Notes: generated by a model not told the origin, from the letters alone. 64,000 nucleotides of DNA from Streptococcus oralis Uo5 (GCF_000253155.1 NC_015291.1:777001-841000); one strand, 5' to 3'; shown: positions 40,893 to 49,705, counted from the first letter of the stretch. Made by a program: numbers and translations.

Positions 40893-40916
40893 AGAAAACA
40901 AGAATTATGTTATAAT
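40888..40916 (+). promoter_or_regulatory. Promoter of the FNT gene
   Basis: TTTCTA, 17-bp spacer ending TGT, then TATAAT (extended -10). Confidence 0.7.
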
Positions 40917-40947
40917 TATCACAAATAAAAGTTTAGGAGTTTTTTTA

Positions 40948-41745
40948 TTGGTTTCTTCAGAATTTATCTCAAAGATTGAATTTGCTTGTAAGAAGAAAGA
41001 AAGTCTTTATAGTCAAAGCAAGTTTAAGTATGCAATTCGTTCCATGTTTGCAGGTGCCTTTTTAACATTTAGTACGGCTGCGGGTGCAGTTGGGGCTGAC
41101 TTGATTAATAAGATCGCACCAGGCAGTGGTCGCTTCCTCTTCCCATTTGTTTTTGCTTGGGGATTGGCCTACATTGTTTTCTTGAATGCTGAGTTGGTAA
41201 CTTCAAATATGATGTTTTTGACAGCTGGTAGTTTCTTGAAAAAAATCTCTTGGAGAAAAACAGCTGAGATTTTACTTTACTGTACCTTGTTCAACCTTAT
41301 CGGAGCTTTGATAGCAGGTTGGGGCTTTGCCCATTCTGCAGCCTTCGCAAATCTAACACATGATAGCTTCATTTCAGGGGTTGTAGAGATGAAGTTAGGT
41401 CGTTCCAATGAGCTAGTCTTACTTGAAGGTATTTTAGCCAATATCTTTGTAAACATTGCCATTCTTTCATTTGTTTTGGTGAAAGATGGTGGAGCTAAAC
41501 TTTGGCTTGTTTTGTCAGCAATTTACATGTTTGTATTCTTAACAAACGAACACATTGCTGCGAACTTTGCTTCTTTTGCGATTGTTAAGTTCAGTGTTGC
41601 AGCAGATTCAATTGCTAACTTTGACATACCTAATATTCTTCGTCACTGGGGTGTAACCTTTGTCGGAAACTTTATCGGAGGAGGTCTCTTGATGGGCTTG
41701 CCTTACGCCTTCCTCAATAAAAACGAAGATACTTATGTCGATTAA
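40948..41745 (+). CDS. Formate/nitrite transporter (FNT) family channel
   Basis: A 265-residue membrane protein with about six spans of the FocA/NirC family, which pass formate, nitrite or related small anions. Conserved stretches include the N-terminal FAGAFLTFSTAAGAVGAD (half-helix region) and TNEHIAANFASF near the second broken helix. The start is TTG at 40948, supported by TAGGAG eight bases upstream; no ATG lies near. In a fermenting streptococcus formate from pyruvate formate-lyase is the likely substrate, which fits the cre site at its promoter. Confidence 0.88.
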   Translation: MVSSEFISKIEFACKKKESLYSQSKFKYAIRSMFAGAFLTFSTAAGAVGADLINKIAPGSGRFLFPFVFAWGLAYIVFLNAELVTSNMMFLTAGSFLKKISWRKTAEILLYCTLFNLIGALIAGWGFAHSAAFANLTHDSFISGVVEMKLGRSNELVLLEGILANIFVNIAILSFVLVKDGGAKLWLVLSAIYMFVFLTNEHIAANFASFAIVKFSVAADSIANFDIPNILRHWGVTFVGNFIGGGLLMGLPYAFLNKNEDTYVD

Positions 41746-41752
41746 AGAAATG

Positions 41753-41776
41753 AGCACGAGTGAATCGTGCTTTTTT
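41753..41776 (+). terminator. FNT gene terminator
   Basis: AGCACGA / TCGTGCT with a 5-base loop and T run. Confidence 0.9.
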
Positions 41777-41834
41777 GTTTGATGTGTAAGACTAGTCATA
41801 GTTGTTCCTTATATCAAAATATAGAAAAACGGTA

Positions 41835-41864
41835 TTGGAAAAGACTAGCCCAAGATGATACAAT
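41835..41864 (+). promoter_or_regulatory. Promoter of the metY-like gene
   Basis: TTGGAA, 18-bp spacer, TACAAT, 31 bases before the ATG. Confidence 0.6.
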
Positions 41865-41895
41865 ATCCCTAATGAAGCTATTTGGAGGTCGTCAT

Positions 41896-43176
41896 ATGAC
41901 TCGTGATTTTAAATTTGAAACTCTACAATTACATGCTGGACAAGTAGTTGATCCAGCGACTAAATCCCGTGCAGTACCGATTTATCAAACAACATCCTTC
42001 GTTTTTGATGACACGCAAGAAGGTGCCGATTTGTTTGCCTTGAGAAAACCAGGGAACATTTATACTCGTATCACCAATCCTACAACAGCAGCCTTTGAGG
42101 AAAGAATCGCTGCTCTTGAAGGTGGTGTTGGAGCACTAGCGACAGCATCAGGGATGGCTGCTGTAACCTACACTATTTTGGCGCTTGCTCACGCAGGTGA
42201 CCATGTGGTGGCTGCATCAACTATTTACGGTGGGACCTTCAACCTCTTGAAGGAAACCCTTCCTCGTTATGGAATCACAACAACCTTTGTAGATGTGGAT
42301 AATTTAGAGGAAGTGGAAGCAGCTATCAATGACAATACAAAGCTTGTCTTGATTGAAACCTTGGGGAATCCCTTGATTAACATTCCTGACTTGGAAAAAT
42401 TGGCTGAGATTGCGCATAAACACCAGATTCCTCTCGTTTCTGACAACACTTTTGCCACACCATATTTGATTAACGTCTTCTCTCACGGTGTAGATATTGC
42501 CATTCACTCTGCAACTAAGTTTATCGGTGGACATGGTACGACTATTGGAGGAGTTATTGTCGATAGCGGTCGTTTTGACTGGGCAGCTTCAGGGAAATTC
42601 CCTCAATTTGTTGAGGAAGATCCAAGTTACCACAACTTGAGCTATACTCGGGATGTTGGTGCAGCAGCCTTTATTATCGCTGTTCGTGTTCAATTGCTCC
42701 GTGATACAGGTGCTGCCTTGTCACCATTTAATGCCTTTCTCTTGCTCCAAGGGCTCGAAACGCTCTCTCTTCGTGTCGAACGCCATGTGCAAAATGCAGA
42801 GAAAATTGTTGATTTCCTTGTCAACCATCCTAAGGTTGAAAAAGTCAACTATCCAAAACTTGCTGACAGTCCTTATCATGCCTTGGCTGAGAAATATTTG
42901 CCAAAAGGTGTTGGTTCAATCTTTACCTTCCATGTCAAAGGTGGAGAGACAGAGGCTCGCAAGGTCATTGATAATTTAGAAATCTTCTCTGACCTTGCAA
43001 ACGTAGCAGATGCCAAATCACTTGTTGTCCATCCTGCGACAACCACTCACGGTCAATTGTCAGAAAAAGACCTAGAAGCAGCAGGTGTCACACCAAACCA
43101 AATTCGCTTGTCTATCGGTCTTGAAAATGTAGAGGATTTGATTGAAGATTTGCGTTTAGCCTTGGAAAAAATTTAA
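41896..43176 (+). CDS. metY: O-acetylhomoserine sulfhydrylase / Cys-Met metabolism PLP enzyme
   Basis: PLP enzyme of the Cys/Met gamma family. The 426-residue length and the segment LSYTRDVGAAAFIIAVRVQ point to O-acetylhomoserine aminocarboxypropyltransferase (MetY/CysD), which makes homocysteine from O-acetylhomoserine and sulfide. Cystathionine gamma-synthases are about 370-380 residues. The PLP lysine is in HSATKFIGGHGT and the phosphate-contacting YTRITNPT is present near residue 55. The start is ATG at 41896 behind GGAGG; the longer upstream frame includes the FNT terminator. Sub-family choice is moderately certain. Confidence 0.88.
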   Translation: MTRDFKFETLQLHAGQVVDPATKSRAVPIYQTTSFVFDDTQEGADLFALRKPGNIYTRITNPTTAAFEERIAALEGGVGALATASGMAAVTYTILALAHAGDHVVAASTIYGGTFNLLKETLPRYGITTTFVDVDNLEEVEAAINDNTKLVLIETLGNPLINIPDLEKLAEIAHKHQIPLVSDNTFATPYLINVFSHGVDIAIHSATKFIGGHGTTIGGVIVDSGRFDWAASGKFPQFVEEDPSYHNLSYTRDVGAAAFIIAVRVQLLRDTGAALSPFNAFLLLQGLETLSLRVERHVQNAEKIVDFLVNHPKVEKVNYPKLADSPYHALAEKYLPKGVGSIFTFHVKGGETEARKVIDNLEIFSDLANVADAKSLVVHPATTTHGQLSEKDLEAAGVTPNQIRLSIGLENVEDLIEDLRLALEKI

Positions 43177-43189
43177 AGTAAAAGATATC

Positions 43190-43217
43190 AACAGTGGGTT
43201 TCGACTCGCTGTTTTTG
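43190..43217 (+). terminator. metY terminator
   Basis: AACAGTGGGT-TTCG-ACTCGCTGTT, a 10-bp stem (two G-U) closed by a stable TTCG tetraloop, followed by TTT. Confidence 0.85.
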
Positions 43218-43232
43218 ATTTTCCCTCAGGCA

Positions 43233-43241
43233 TGATATAAT
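43233..43241 (+). promoter_or_regulatory. Extended -10 promoter of the DUF2130 gene
   Basis: TGA-TATAAT, 30 bases before the ATG. It probably drives the DUF2130 gene, the inserted cassette and truB. Confidence 0.65.
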
Positions 43242-43270
43242 GGTTACAGAAGTCTAGAAAGAGGAAAGTT

Positions 43271-44545
43271 ATGAACGAAATCAAATGTCCCAACTGTGGG
43301 GAAGTCTTTACAGTAAATGAAAGTCAGTATGCCGAACTTTTATCCCAAGTGAGAACGGCTGAGTTTGATAAGGAATTGCACGATCGAATGAAGCAGGAGC
43401 TGGCCTTGGCTGAACAAAAGGCTATGAATGAGCAACAGTCTAAACTGGCTCAGAAGGATCAAGAAATTGCGCAATTGCAGAGCCAAATCCAAAACTTTGA
43501 TACAGAGAAAGAGTTGGCCAAGAAAGAAGTTGAACAGATAAGCCATGAGGCTTTATTGGCTAAGGACAAGGAAGTGCAGGCCTTGGAAAACCAACTGGCT
43601 ACCTTGCGTTTGGAGCATGAAAATCAACTGCAAAAGACCCTTTCTGACCTAGAAAAAGAACGGGATCAAGTTAAAAATCAGCTCCTCTTGCAAGAAAAGG
43701 AAAATGAGTTGTCTTTGGCTTCTGTTAAGCAGAATTACGAAGCCCAGCTCAAGGCTGCTAGTGAACAAGTAGAATTTTACAAGAATTTCAAAGCTCAACA
43801 ATCAACCAAAGCTATCGGGGAAAGTTTAGAACAGTATGCGGAAAGTGAGTTTAACAAGGTCCGTAGTTTTGCTTTTCCAAATGCCTACTTTGAGAAGGAT
43901 AATAAGGTTTCTGCGCGTGGTTCTAAAGGCGATTTTATCTTCCGTGAATGTGATGAAAATGGGTTAGAATTCATTTCTATCATGTTTGAAATGAAAAATG
44001 AAGCGGACGGCACAGAAAAGAAGCATAAGAATGCAGATTTTTACAAGGAATTGGACAAGGATCGTCGGGAGAAGAACTGTGAATATGCCGTGTTGGTGAC
44101 CATGTTAGAAGCAGATAACGACTACTTTAACACAGGAATTGTCGATGTCAGTCATGAGTATGAAAAGATGTATGTGGTTCGTCCCCAGTTCTTTATCCAG
44201 TTAATTGGTCTCTTACGAAATGCTGCACTTAATTCCCTAAAATACAAGCAGGAGTTAGCGCTTGTTCGGGAGCAGAATATCGATATTACGCATTTTGAGG
44301 AAGATTTGGATGCCTTCAAAGTAGCTTTTGCCAAAAACTACAACTCTGCTTCAACCAACTTTGGAAAAGCTATTGATGAAATTGATAAAGCCATCAAACG
44401 CATGGAAGAGGTCAAAAAGTTCCTAACCACATCTGAAAACCAACTCCGCCTCGCTAACAATAAATTGGAAGATGTTTCGGTTAAAAAATTGACCCGGAAA
44501 AATCCAACCATGAAAGCGAAGTTTGAAGCGTTGAAGGGGGAATAG
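43271..44545 (+). CDS. DUF2130 domain protein with long coiled coil
   Basis: A 424-residue protein: an N-terminal zinc-ribbon half (CPNCGEVF, residues 6-13), a long Gln/Glu/Lys coiled coil (about 20-175), then the DUF2130 domain (about 180-400). DUF2130 contains acidic and lysine residues arranged as in PD-(D/E)XK nuclease-like folds (KGDFIFRE, FEMKNEADGT, RREKNCEYAVLVT); whether it cuts DNA is not known. Base composition and codons look like core genes. The Shine-Dalgarno site is AAGAGGAAAG. The 3' end contains AAGGGGG, which seems originally to have served the next gene, truB. Confidence 0.85.
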   Translation: MNEIKCPNCGEVFTVNESQYAELLSQVRTAEFDKELHDRMKQELALAEQKAMNEQQSKLAQKDQEIAQLQSQIQNFDTEKELAKKEVEQISHEALLAKDKEVQALENQLATLRLEHENQLQKTLSDLEKERDQVKNQLLLQEKENELSLASVKQNYEAQLKAASEQVEFYKNFKAQQSTKAIGESLEQYAESEFNKVRSFAFPNAYFEKDNKVSARGSKGDFIFRECDENGLEFISIMFEMKNEADGTEKKHKNADFYKELDKDRREKNCEYAVLVTMLEADNDYFNTGIVDVSHEYEKMYVVRPQFFIQLIGLLRNAALNSLKYKQELALVREQNIDITHFEEDLDAFKVAFAKNYNSASTNFGKAIDEIDKAIKRMEEVKKFLTTSENQLRLANNKLEDVSVKKLTRKNPTMKAKFEALKGE

Positions 44546-44551
44546 AAAGCA
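44543..44551 (+). repeat. Left copy of a 9-bp direct repeat flanking the inserted cassette
   Basis: TAGAAAGCA, containing the DUF2130 stop codon. The same nine bases recur at 48059-48067 just before truB. Confidence 0.65.
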
Positions 44552-46225
44552 GTGGAAAATGAATTATTAGTATTGAATACTGAAGAAGTAAATGAGTCCG
44601 AAAATTTAAACTATGATGAGTTAGAAGAACTGTTGGAACAGCAATTTACAATGGAGTTTTCTAATCTTGAGAAATTAGAACTAGATTGTAAAGAAATTAG
44701 TTCACCGGATAAATTAGGAGATGTTATTTTAGATGAAATTTGGAATCAATTCGGGAACCAAATTGGTTTAGATATGACAAGTGATACACTATTAAAGCAA
44801 TATAACGAAAAGAACCCAAATGGCTATACAAAAGAAATTGCTGATCGGATTGTTAAAGACAAAAGATATACTGATGCAAATAAGGCAATGAAACATAAGC
44901 AAAAATTAGGAAACTTGAAGGATGAATACACCGGAAAAAAATTAAAAATAAACGAAAAAGCTAATCTGGATCACGTCGTACCGCGAAAACAGATTTTTGA
45001 AAATCCATGGAGAAAAATAGCAGATATTGATCCTTCTGATTTAGCTAACAAATCTGAAAATTTATCTGCGACTAATGAATCTCTTAATAAAAGTAAAGGA
45101 GCAAAATCCAATAGCGATTACATAAAAAATAGGGAACTAAGAGAAAAAAATCTTAGAGAACAAGTTAAAAAAGCAAATGAAAAAATAGATAAGATGAATA
45201 TCTCAGATGCAGAAAAGCGAAATCTTAAAGCTGAAAATAATAAAAGATTAAATGATAAATTAGCAGCTGATTCGAAGAAAATGCTCAAATCTGAAAAAAC
45301 AGCGAAGAAAGCTATTAATAAGGATATTGCAAAGAAAGCTTCTGTCAGAATGGCCAATAAAGCTGGTAAAGATGCTATAAAAGCTATATTTGTTGCAGCT
45401 CTATTTGGAATGCTAAAAGAAATAATGAATGCTTTAGTGAGGTATTTTAAAGCAAAAAAACAATCTTTTGATACATTTATGGAGGAAATGAAAAAAGCTC
45501 TTCATTCATTTTTTGGTAAAATCAAAGATTTTATTAAAGTGGGTGTAGATAGTTTTGTTGGAAGCATTGTTGGAGAAATTATTGGCGCATTTAACCAGAA
45601 ATTACAAAAACTTCCAAACTTGATTAAACAATTATTTGGTTCTATCAGAGAAAGCATTTCTTATTTATCTAACCCAGAAAATCAAACACATTCTACAGCA
45701 ATTAAGATAGCTCACATTTCAAAAATTATTACATCGGGTTTAGTTGCTGTAGGAGCAATGTTTTTAGGAGAATATTTTGAACAGTTCTTAAATAAGATAC
45801 CAGGTATGACTTTTGAAATAAAACTTCTAGGAACAATTGCTAATATTTTAGGGATGTTCTTAGCAAGTTTACTAACTGGAATCTTAGGAGCGATAATCAT
45901 TAACGGACTTGATCAATTTATTTCAAAAAAAAAATTAATTGGGGAAAATCAAAAACAACAAGCTGATAAGAAGAACGAATTGCTAAGAATTCAGGATGTT
46001 CAAATTTTTGTTGCCGAGCAGAATGTTGCTGTTAAGAGAAATGATATCTTCAGTAAGATGGCTAAGAACCATCAAAAACTAAGAGAACTTCTTGGTAATG
46101 TTCAAGAGGAGTTTTCTAATTCAAAGATTGATTTCAAACAGCGATTATTAGCTAACGAAATGTACTTTGATGAAAAGCAAAGTGAACTTGAAGAAATGCA
46201 AAATGTATTAAACGATTTATTATAG
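44552..46225 (+). CDS. Predicted HNH-like nuclease with membrane segments (cassette gene 1)
   Basis: A 557-residue protein of no recognised named family. In order: an acidic N-terminus (1-60); an HNH-like stretch with LDHVVPRKQI (Asp140, His141, Pro144), ENLSATN (Asn170) and LNKSKGAKS (Asn179), the spacing of a His-Me/HNH active site; a Lys-rich helical region (about 190-275); hydrophobic segments at about 276-297, 330-347, 384-407 and 424-453; and a C-terminal coiled coil (about 460-557). It starts with GTG six bases after the DUF2130 stop, using AAGGGGG from that gene. It is AT-rich and rich in AAA/ATT codons, unlike its neighbours. The nuclease reading is inference from motif spacing. Confidence 0.75.
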   Translation: MENELLVLNTEEVNESENLNYDELEELLEQQFTMEFSNLEKLELDCKEISSPDKLGDVILDEIWNQFGNQIGLDMTSDTLLKQYNEKNPNGYTKEIADRIVKDKRYTDANKAMKHKQKLGNLKDEYTGKKLKINEKANLDHVVPRKQIFENPWRKIADIDPSDLANKSENLSATNESLNKSKGAKSNSDYIKNRELREKNLREQVKKANEKIDKMNISDAEKRNLKAENNKRLNDKLAADSKKMLKSEKTAKKAINKDIAKKASVRMANKAGKDAIKAIFVAALFGMLKEIMNALVRYFKAKKQSFDTFMEEMKKALHSFFGKIKDFIKVGVDSFVGSIVGEIIGAFNQKLQKLPNLIKQLFGSIRESISYLSNPENQTHSTAIKIAHISKIITSGLVAVGAMFLGEYFEQFLNKIPGMTFEIKLLGTIANILGMFLASLLTGILGAIIINGLDQFISKKKLIGENQKQQADKKNELLRIQDVQIFVAEQNVAVKRNDIFSKMAKNHQKLRELLGNVQEEFSNSKIDFKQRLLANEMYFDEKQSELEEMQNVLNDLL

Positions 46226-46234
46226 GAGAATGTT

Positions 46235-46963
46235 ATGTCAGAAGAACTAGAGATTCAGGTTTTGGTAAAGTCTGAAAAATTTAATGAGAAAAAAGAAGCG
46301 TTAAAAGCTTTTAGTGAAGAGATTCCAGAACAATCAGATTTACCAACTGTCCCCCAAGATAATCTTATGTTTGGATTTATTAACACGGAATATGATGTTA
46401 CTGGCAAGGATTTAAATGCTCTCACCGATGCTGTTCAAAATAGAATGATTGAACAAAACAAGCATATTAAAAAGATTATTCAAGAATTTAATACAATTTA
46501 CGAAACTTTTCAACTTTTAGATGATGAGTATATTCAAAAAATTTCAAAGTCTTTGATTGCAGCCAAAGAGGCAAATAATAAAGCTACACAGGGATTGCAC
46601 GAGATAGAAGAATATCAAACTGGTAATAAAAAACTATTAGATGATGTTTTTAAACAGAATAAAGATTTAATTGATGTTTTAAAGAAACACCATGATAGAC
46701 TTCATGATTTAGGAAAACTAGAAAATAGTTTTAACGATTTGCATTTACAAGTTGAAGAAACACAAAATGAACTAAAAAACGACATAGATAAGATGAATGT
46801 TCTATTAATAGACGAAAGTAAAAATATTACTTTAATAGTTGAGAAATTTCAAACTGAATTAGAGGAAAAACAAAAAGAGATTAGTTTCCTTAGAAAAGGA
46901 TTCTATACCTTAGGAATCTTATCCGCTCTAATAGTAGTATTTCTGTTATTTAAAGGAATGTAG
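46235..46963 (+). CDS. Tail-anchored coiled-coil protein (cassette gene 2)
   Basis: A 242-residue protein of unknown family. The N-terminal 60 residues are soluble and acidic, residues about 65-215 are predicted helical coiled coil (QNKHIKKIIQEFNTIYE ... EEKQKEISFLRKG), and a single C-terminal membrane segment (about 221-240, TLGILSALIVVFLLF) ends the chain, so most of it faces the cytoplasm. The Shine-Dalgarno site is ATAGGAGA, 9 bases after cassette gene 1. The next gene starts immediately after its stop. It may act as the membrane adaptor linking the nuclease-like protein to the ATPase; this is inference. Confidence 0.75.
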   Translation: MSEELEIQVLVKSEKFNEKKEALKAFSEEIPEQSDLPTVPQDNLMFGFINTEYDVTGKDLNALTDAVQNRMIEQNKHIKKIIQEFNTIYETFQLLDDEYIQKISKSLIAAKEANNKATQGLHEIEEYQTGNKKLLDDVFKQNKDLIDVLKKHHDRLHDLGKLENSFNDLHLQVEETQNELKNDIDKMNVLLIDESKNITLIVEKFQTELEEKQKEISFLRKGFYTLGILSALIVVFLLFKGM

Positions 46964-48052
46964 ATGATTAGTGAAACATATTTAAAACTGTTAAAATCAG
47001 AAGTGAAGAAAATTGATAATTTAACAAATAGTACTTATGAATTAGAAGCAATTCTTCAAGATATTGTTGATAATGTTAAAAATGCTGACTTAGAGTTTAT
47101 AAAACGATTAGGAAACTTAACTACTAAAGAGACATTCTCTAAAATGAAAGATAAGCAAACTAGCATATTGGAATTATTGTATAAATATCTTGGCTCTAGA
47201 GTTATTGATACAGATTATTTGATTTTGAAAGAAACAAAAAAAAATAAATCATTTGAAGCACTAGCAAATGATTTAAAGTCATTAATAGGTTTAGAAAATG
47301 TGAAGAAAGAGATTGAAGATCTAGTCGCATTTAATAAAGTTCAACAAAGTAGAGAAAAAATCGGTCTTAAAAAAACAAATAGAACGATGCATATGGCGTT
47401 TTTAGGTAATCCAGGTACTGGTAAAACTACTGTGGCTAGAATCGTTGGGAATATGTATCGGTCATTAGGAATATTAAGTAAAGGCCACTTTATTGAGGCA
47501 AGTAGAACAGACTTAATAGCAGAATATCAAGGACAAACGGCTTTGAAAGTTAAGAGATTGATACAAAAAGCCAAAGGGGGTGTATTGTTTATTGATGAAG
47601 CATATAGTATTACTGAAAACGATAAAAGTGATAGTTATGGTCGAGAGTGTTTAACTGAGTTAACTAAAGCATTAGAAGACTATCGTGAAGATTTGGTGGT
47701 TATTGTTGCTGGATATGATGAATTGATGAAAAAATTTTTTGAATCTAATCCTGGGTTAAAATCAAGATTTAATTATTTTATTACGTTTGAAGATTATACT
47801 GTGGACCAAATGTTTGACATTTTTCTTTCATATTGTAAAAATGAAGAGTACAATTTGCATGATTCTGCAAAAGAAACATTAAAAAAATATTTAGAATTAC
47901 ATAGTAGCAATTCTGAAAATAAAAATGCAAATGGTCGATTTGTAAGAAATGTATTTGATAAAATTATTATGAATCAGGCAAAACGTTTAAGTAACCTTTC
48001 TTTTGCTACAAAAGAGAATTATGTAACAATTCTTGAAGACGACATATTTTAA
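46964..48052 (+). CDS. AAA+ ATPase, CbbX/SpoVK-like (cassette gene 3)
   Basis: A 362-residue AAA+ protein. A helical N-terminal domain (1-100) precedes the ATPase: Walker A GNPGTGKTTVAR (about 145-156), pore loop AEYQGQT, Walker B GVLFIDEAYSI, sensor-1 region VIVAGYDE and arginine-finger segment NPGLKSRFNY, then a C-terminal lid. The DEAYSI and pore-loop sequences are those of the CbbX/SpoVK/EccA group, hexameric remodelling ATPases that thread part of a partner protein. It starts directly after the stop of cassette gene 2 (TAGATG). A partner within the cassette is the likely substrate; that is inference. Confidence 0.88.
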   Translation: MISETYLKLLKSEVKKIDNLTNSTYELEAILQDIVDNVKNADLEFIKRLGNLTTKETFSKMKDKQTSILELLYKYLGSRVIDTDYLILKETKKNKSFEALANDLKSLIGLENVKKEIEDLVAFNKVQQSREKIGLKKTNRTMHMAFLGNPGTGKTTVARIVGNMYRSLGILSKGHFIEASRTDLIAEYQGQTALKVKRLIQKAKGGVLFIDEAYSITENDKSDSYGRECLTELTKALEDYREDLVVIVAGYDELMKKFFESNPGLKSRFNYFITFEDYTVDQMFDIFLSYCKNEEYNLHDSAKETLKKYLELHSSNSENKNANGRFVRNVFDKIIMNQAKRLSNLSFATKENYVTILEDDIF

Positions 48053-48058
48053 TTGAAT

Positions 48059-48067
48059 TAGAAAGCA
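48059..48067 (+). repeat. Right copy of the 9-bp direct repeat
   Basis: TAGAAAGCA, five bases before the truB ATG; see the left copy at 44543-44551. Confidence 0.65.
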
Positions 48068-48071
48068 ACAA

Positions 48072-48950
48072 ATGAACGGTATTATCAACTTAAAAAAAGA
48101 AGCGGGGATGACCTCGCATGATGCGGTTTTTAAACTGCGTAAGATTTTGGGAACCAAGAAGATTGGTCATGGTGGGACCTTGGATCCAGATGTGGTGGGT
48201 GTTTTGCCTATTGCAGTTGGCAAGGCAACCCGCATGGTCGAGTTTATGCAGGACGAGGGCAAGGTCTATGAGGGGGAGATCACTCTTGGTTATTCAACGA
48301 CGACTGAGGATGCCAGTGGAGAAGTGGTCGCAGAGACACCTGTTTTGTCGTCCTTGGATGAAACCACTGTCGATGAAGCGATTGCGAGTCTGACTGGGCC
48401 TATTACTCAGATTCCACCTATGTATTCGGCTGTTAAGGTTAATGGTCGCAAGCTCTATGAGTATGCGCGTGCTGGTCAGGAAGTGGAGCGTCCAGAACGT
48501 CAGGTGACCATTTATCAATTTGAGCGGACTAGTCCGATTTCTTATGAGAATCACCTCGCACGATTTACTTTTCGTGTAAAATGCAGTAAGGGGACTTATA
48601 TCCGTACCTTGTCAGTTGACTTGGGAGAGAAGCTTGGTTATGCGGCCCATATGTCCCATCTGACACGGACGAGTGCTGCAGGGTTACAACTGGAGGATGC
48701 TCTTACCTTGGACGAAATTGCTGAAAAAGTGGAGGCTGGTCAGCTGGACTTTCTCCATCCTCTAGAGATTGGAATAGGTGACCTTGTCAAAGTTTTCCTA
48801 ACTCCAGAAGAGGCTACAGAAGTGCGCTTTGGTCGTTTTATCGAGCTAGACCAAACGGACCAAGAATTGGCTGCCTTTGAGGGAGACAAATTGCTAGCCA
48901 TTCTAGAAAAACGAGACAATTTCTACAAACCAAGGAAGGTTTTTAGCTAG
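48072..48950 (+). CDS. truB: tRNA pseudouridine-55 synthase
   Basis: Makes pseudouridine 55 in the T loop of nearly all tRNAs. The 292 residues have the catalytic aspartate in [18 protein letters not shown] (Asp38) and the C-terminal domain found in Gram-positive TruB. The ATG at 48072 fits the family start, but the upstream sequence AATTAGAAAGCAACA has no good Shine-Dalgarno site. This is odd for this genome and fits displacement from AAGGGGG by the upstream insertion. Core-like codon use resumes here. Confidence 0.95.
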   Translation: MNGIINLKKEAGMTSHDAVFKLRKILGTKKIGHGGTLDPDVVGVLPIAVGKATRMVEFMQDEGKVYEGEITLGYSTTTEDASGEVVAETPVLSSLDETTVDEAIASLTGPITQIPPMYSAVKVNGRKLYEYARAGQEVERPERQVTIYQFERTSPISYENHLARFTFRVKCSKGTYIRTLSVDLGEKLGYAAHMSHLTRTSAAGLQLEDALTLDEIAEKVEAGQLDFLHPLEIGIGDLVKVFLTPEEATEVRFGRFIELDQTDQELAAFEGDKLLAILEKRDNFYKPRKVFS

Positions 48951-49023
48951 TCTAACTGGAGTGTGGGGATGGATTTGTTTCCCCTAGACTATCCAAATCA
49001 GACTATAAATTTTGCAAAAAATG

Positions 49024-49032
49024 TGATAGAAT
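49024..49032 (+). promoter_or_regulatory. Extended -10 promoter of udk
   Basis: TGA-TAGAAT, 29 bases before the udk ATG. No clear -35. Confidence 0.55.
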
Positions 49033-49061
49033 AGACCACGGATAAAAAAACGGAGGATAGC

Positions 49062-49700
49062 ATGCAAAATAGACCAATCATTATCGGAGTGACAGGTGGT
49101 TCTGGTGGTGGTAAGACCAGTGTTTCGAGAGCCATTTTATCGCATTTCCCTGATGAAAAGATTTCCATGATTGAGCATGATTCATACTACAAGGATCAGT
49201 CTCACTTGACTTTTGAAGAGCGTGTCAAAACTAACTATGACCATCCATTTGCCTTTGATACAGATTTGATGATCGAGCAGATTAAGGAATTGTTGGCAGG
49301 GCGCCCAGTGGACATACCAACTTATGACTATACAGCACATACACGGAGTAGCAAGACCTATCGTCAGGAGCCTCAGGATGTCTTTATCGTTGAGGGGATT
49401 TTGGTCTTGGAGGACAAGCGCCTGCGCGATTTGATGGATATCAAGATTTTTGTGGATACAGATGATGATGTGCGCATTATTCGTCGAATCAAGCGTGATA
49501 TGGAAGAACGTGGCCGTAGTCTAGATAGCGTTATTGATCAGTATTTGGGTGTGGTCAAACCCATGTACCACCAGTTTATCGAGCCGACCAAGCGTTATGC
49601 TGATATCGTCATTCCTGAGGGAGTCAGCAATACAGTTGCTATCGACCTTTTGACCACCAAGATTGCAAAGATTTTGGAAGAAGCGCGAAACAGTAAATAA
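49062..49700 (+). CDS. udk: Uridine/cytidine kinase
   Basis: Phosphorylates uridine and cytidine to UMP and CMP, the alternative fate of nucleosides taken up by the Nup transporter. The 212 residues have Walker [16 protein letters not shown] (about residues 9-23) and the conserved [17 protein letters not shown] and YDHPFAFD segments. The Shine-Dalgarno site is CGGAGGA. Monocistronic with a clear terminator. Confidence 0.96.
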   Translation: MQNRPIIIGVTGGSGGGKTSVSRAILSHFPDEKISMIEHDSYYKDQSHLTFEERVKTNYDHPFAFDTDLMIEQIKELLAGRPVDIPTYDYTAHTRSSKTYRQEPQDVFIVEGILVLEDKRLRDLMDIKIFVDTDDDVRIIRRIKRDMEERGRSLDSVIDQYLGVVKPMYHQFIEPTKRYADIVIPEGVSNTVAIDLLTTKIAKILEEARNSK

Positions 49701-49705
49701 TCAGA

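Larger units (their letters stand above)
44552..48058 (+). other. Inserted three-gene cassette (nuclease-like / coiled coil / AAA+)
   Basis: Three tightly spaced AT-rich genes between the DUF2130 gene and truB. They are flanked by TAGAAAGCA direct repeats. If the cassette and one repeat are removed, the sequence reads AAGGGGGAATAGAAAGCA followed by ACAAATG of truB, restoring an upstream Shine-Dalgarno site. No transposase or integrase is present. Acquisition by recombination is inferred. Confidence 0.6.

Noticed and set aside
41813..41826. TATATCAAAATATA as a MetR-type box before the metY-like gene
   Set aside because: The match to the streptococcal MET-box is weak and AT-rich chance sequence explains it.
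44552..48052. Prophage or integrative element
   Set aside because: No integrase, transposase, structural or replication genes are present; only the three genes and short direct repeats.
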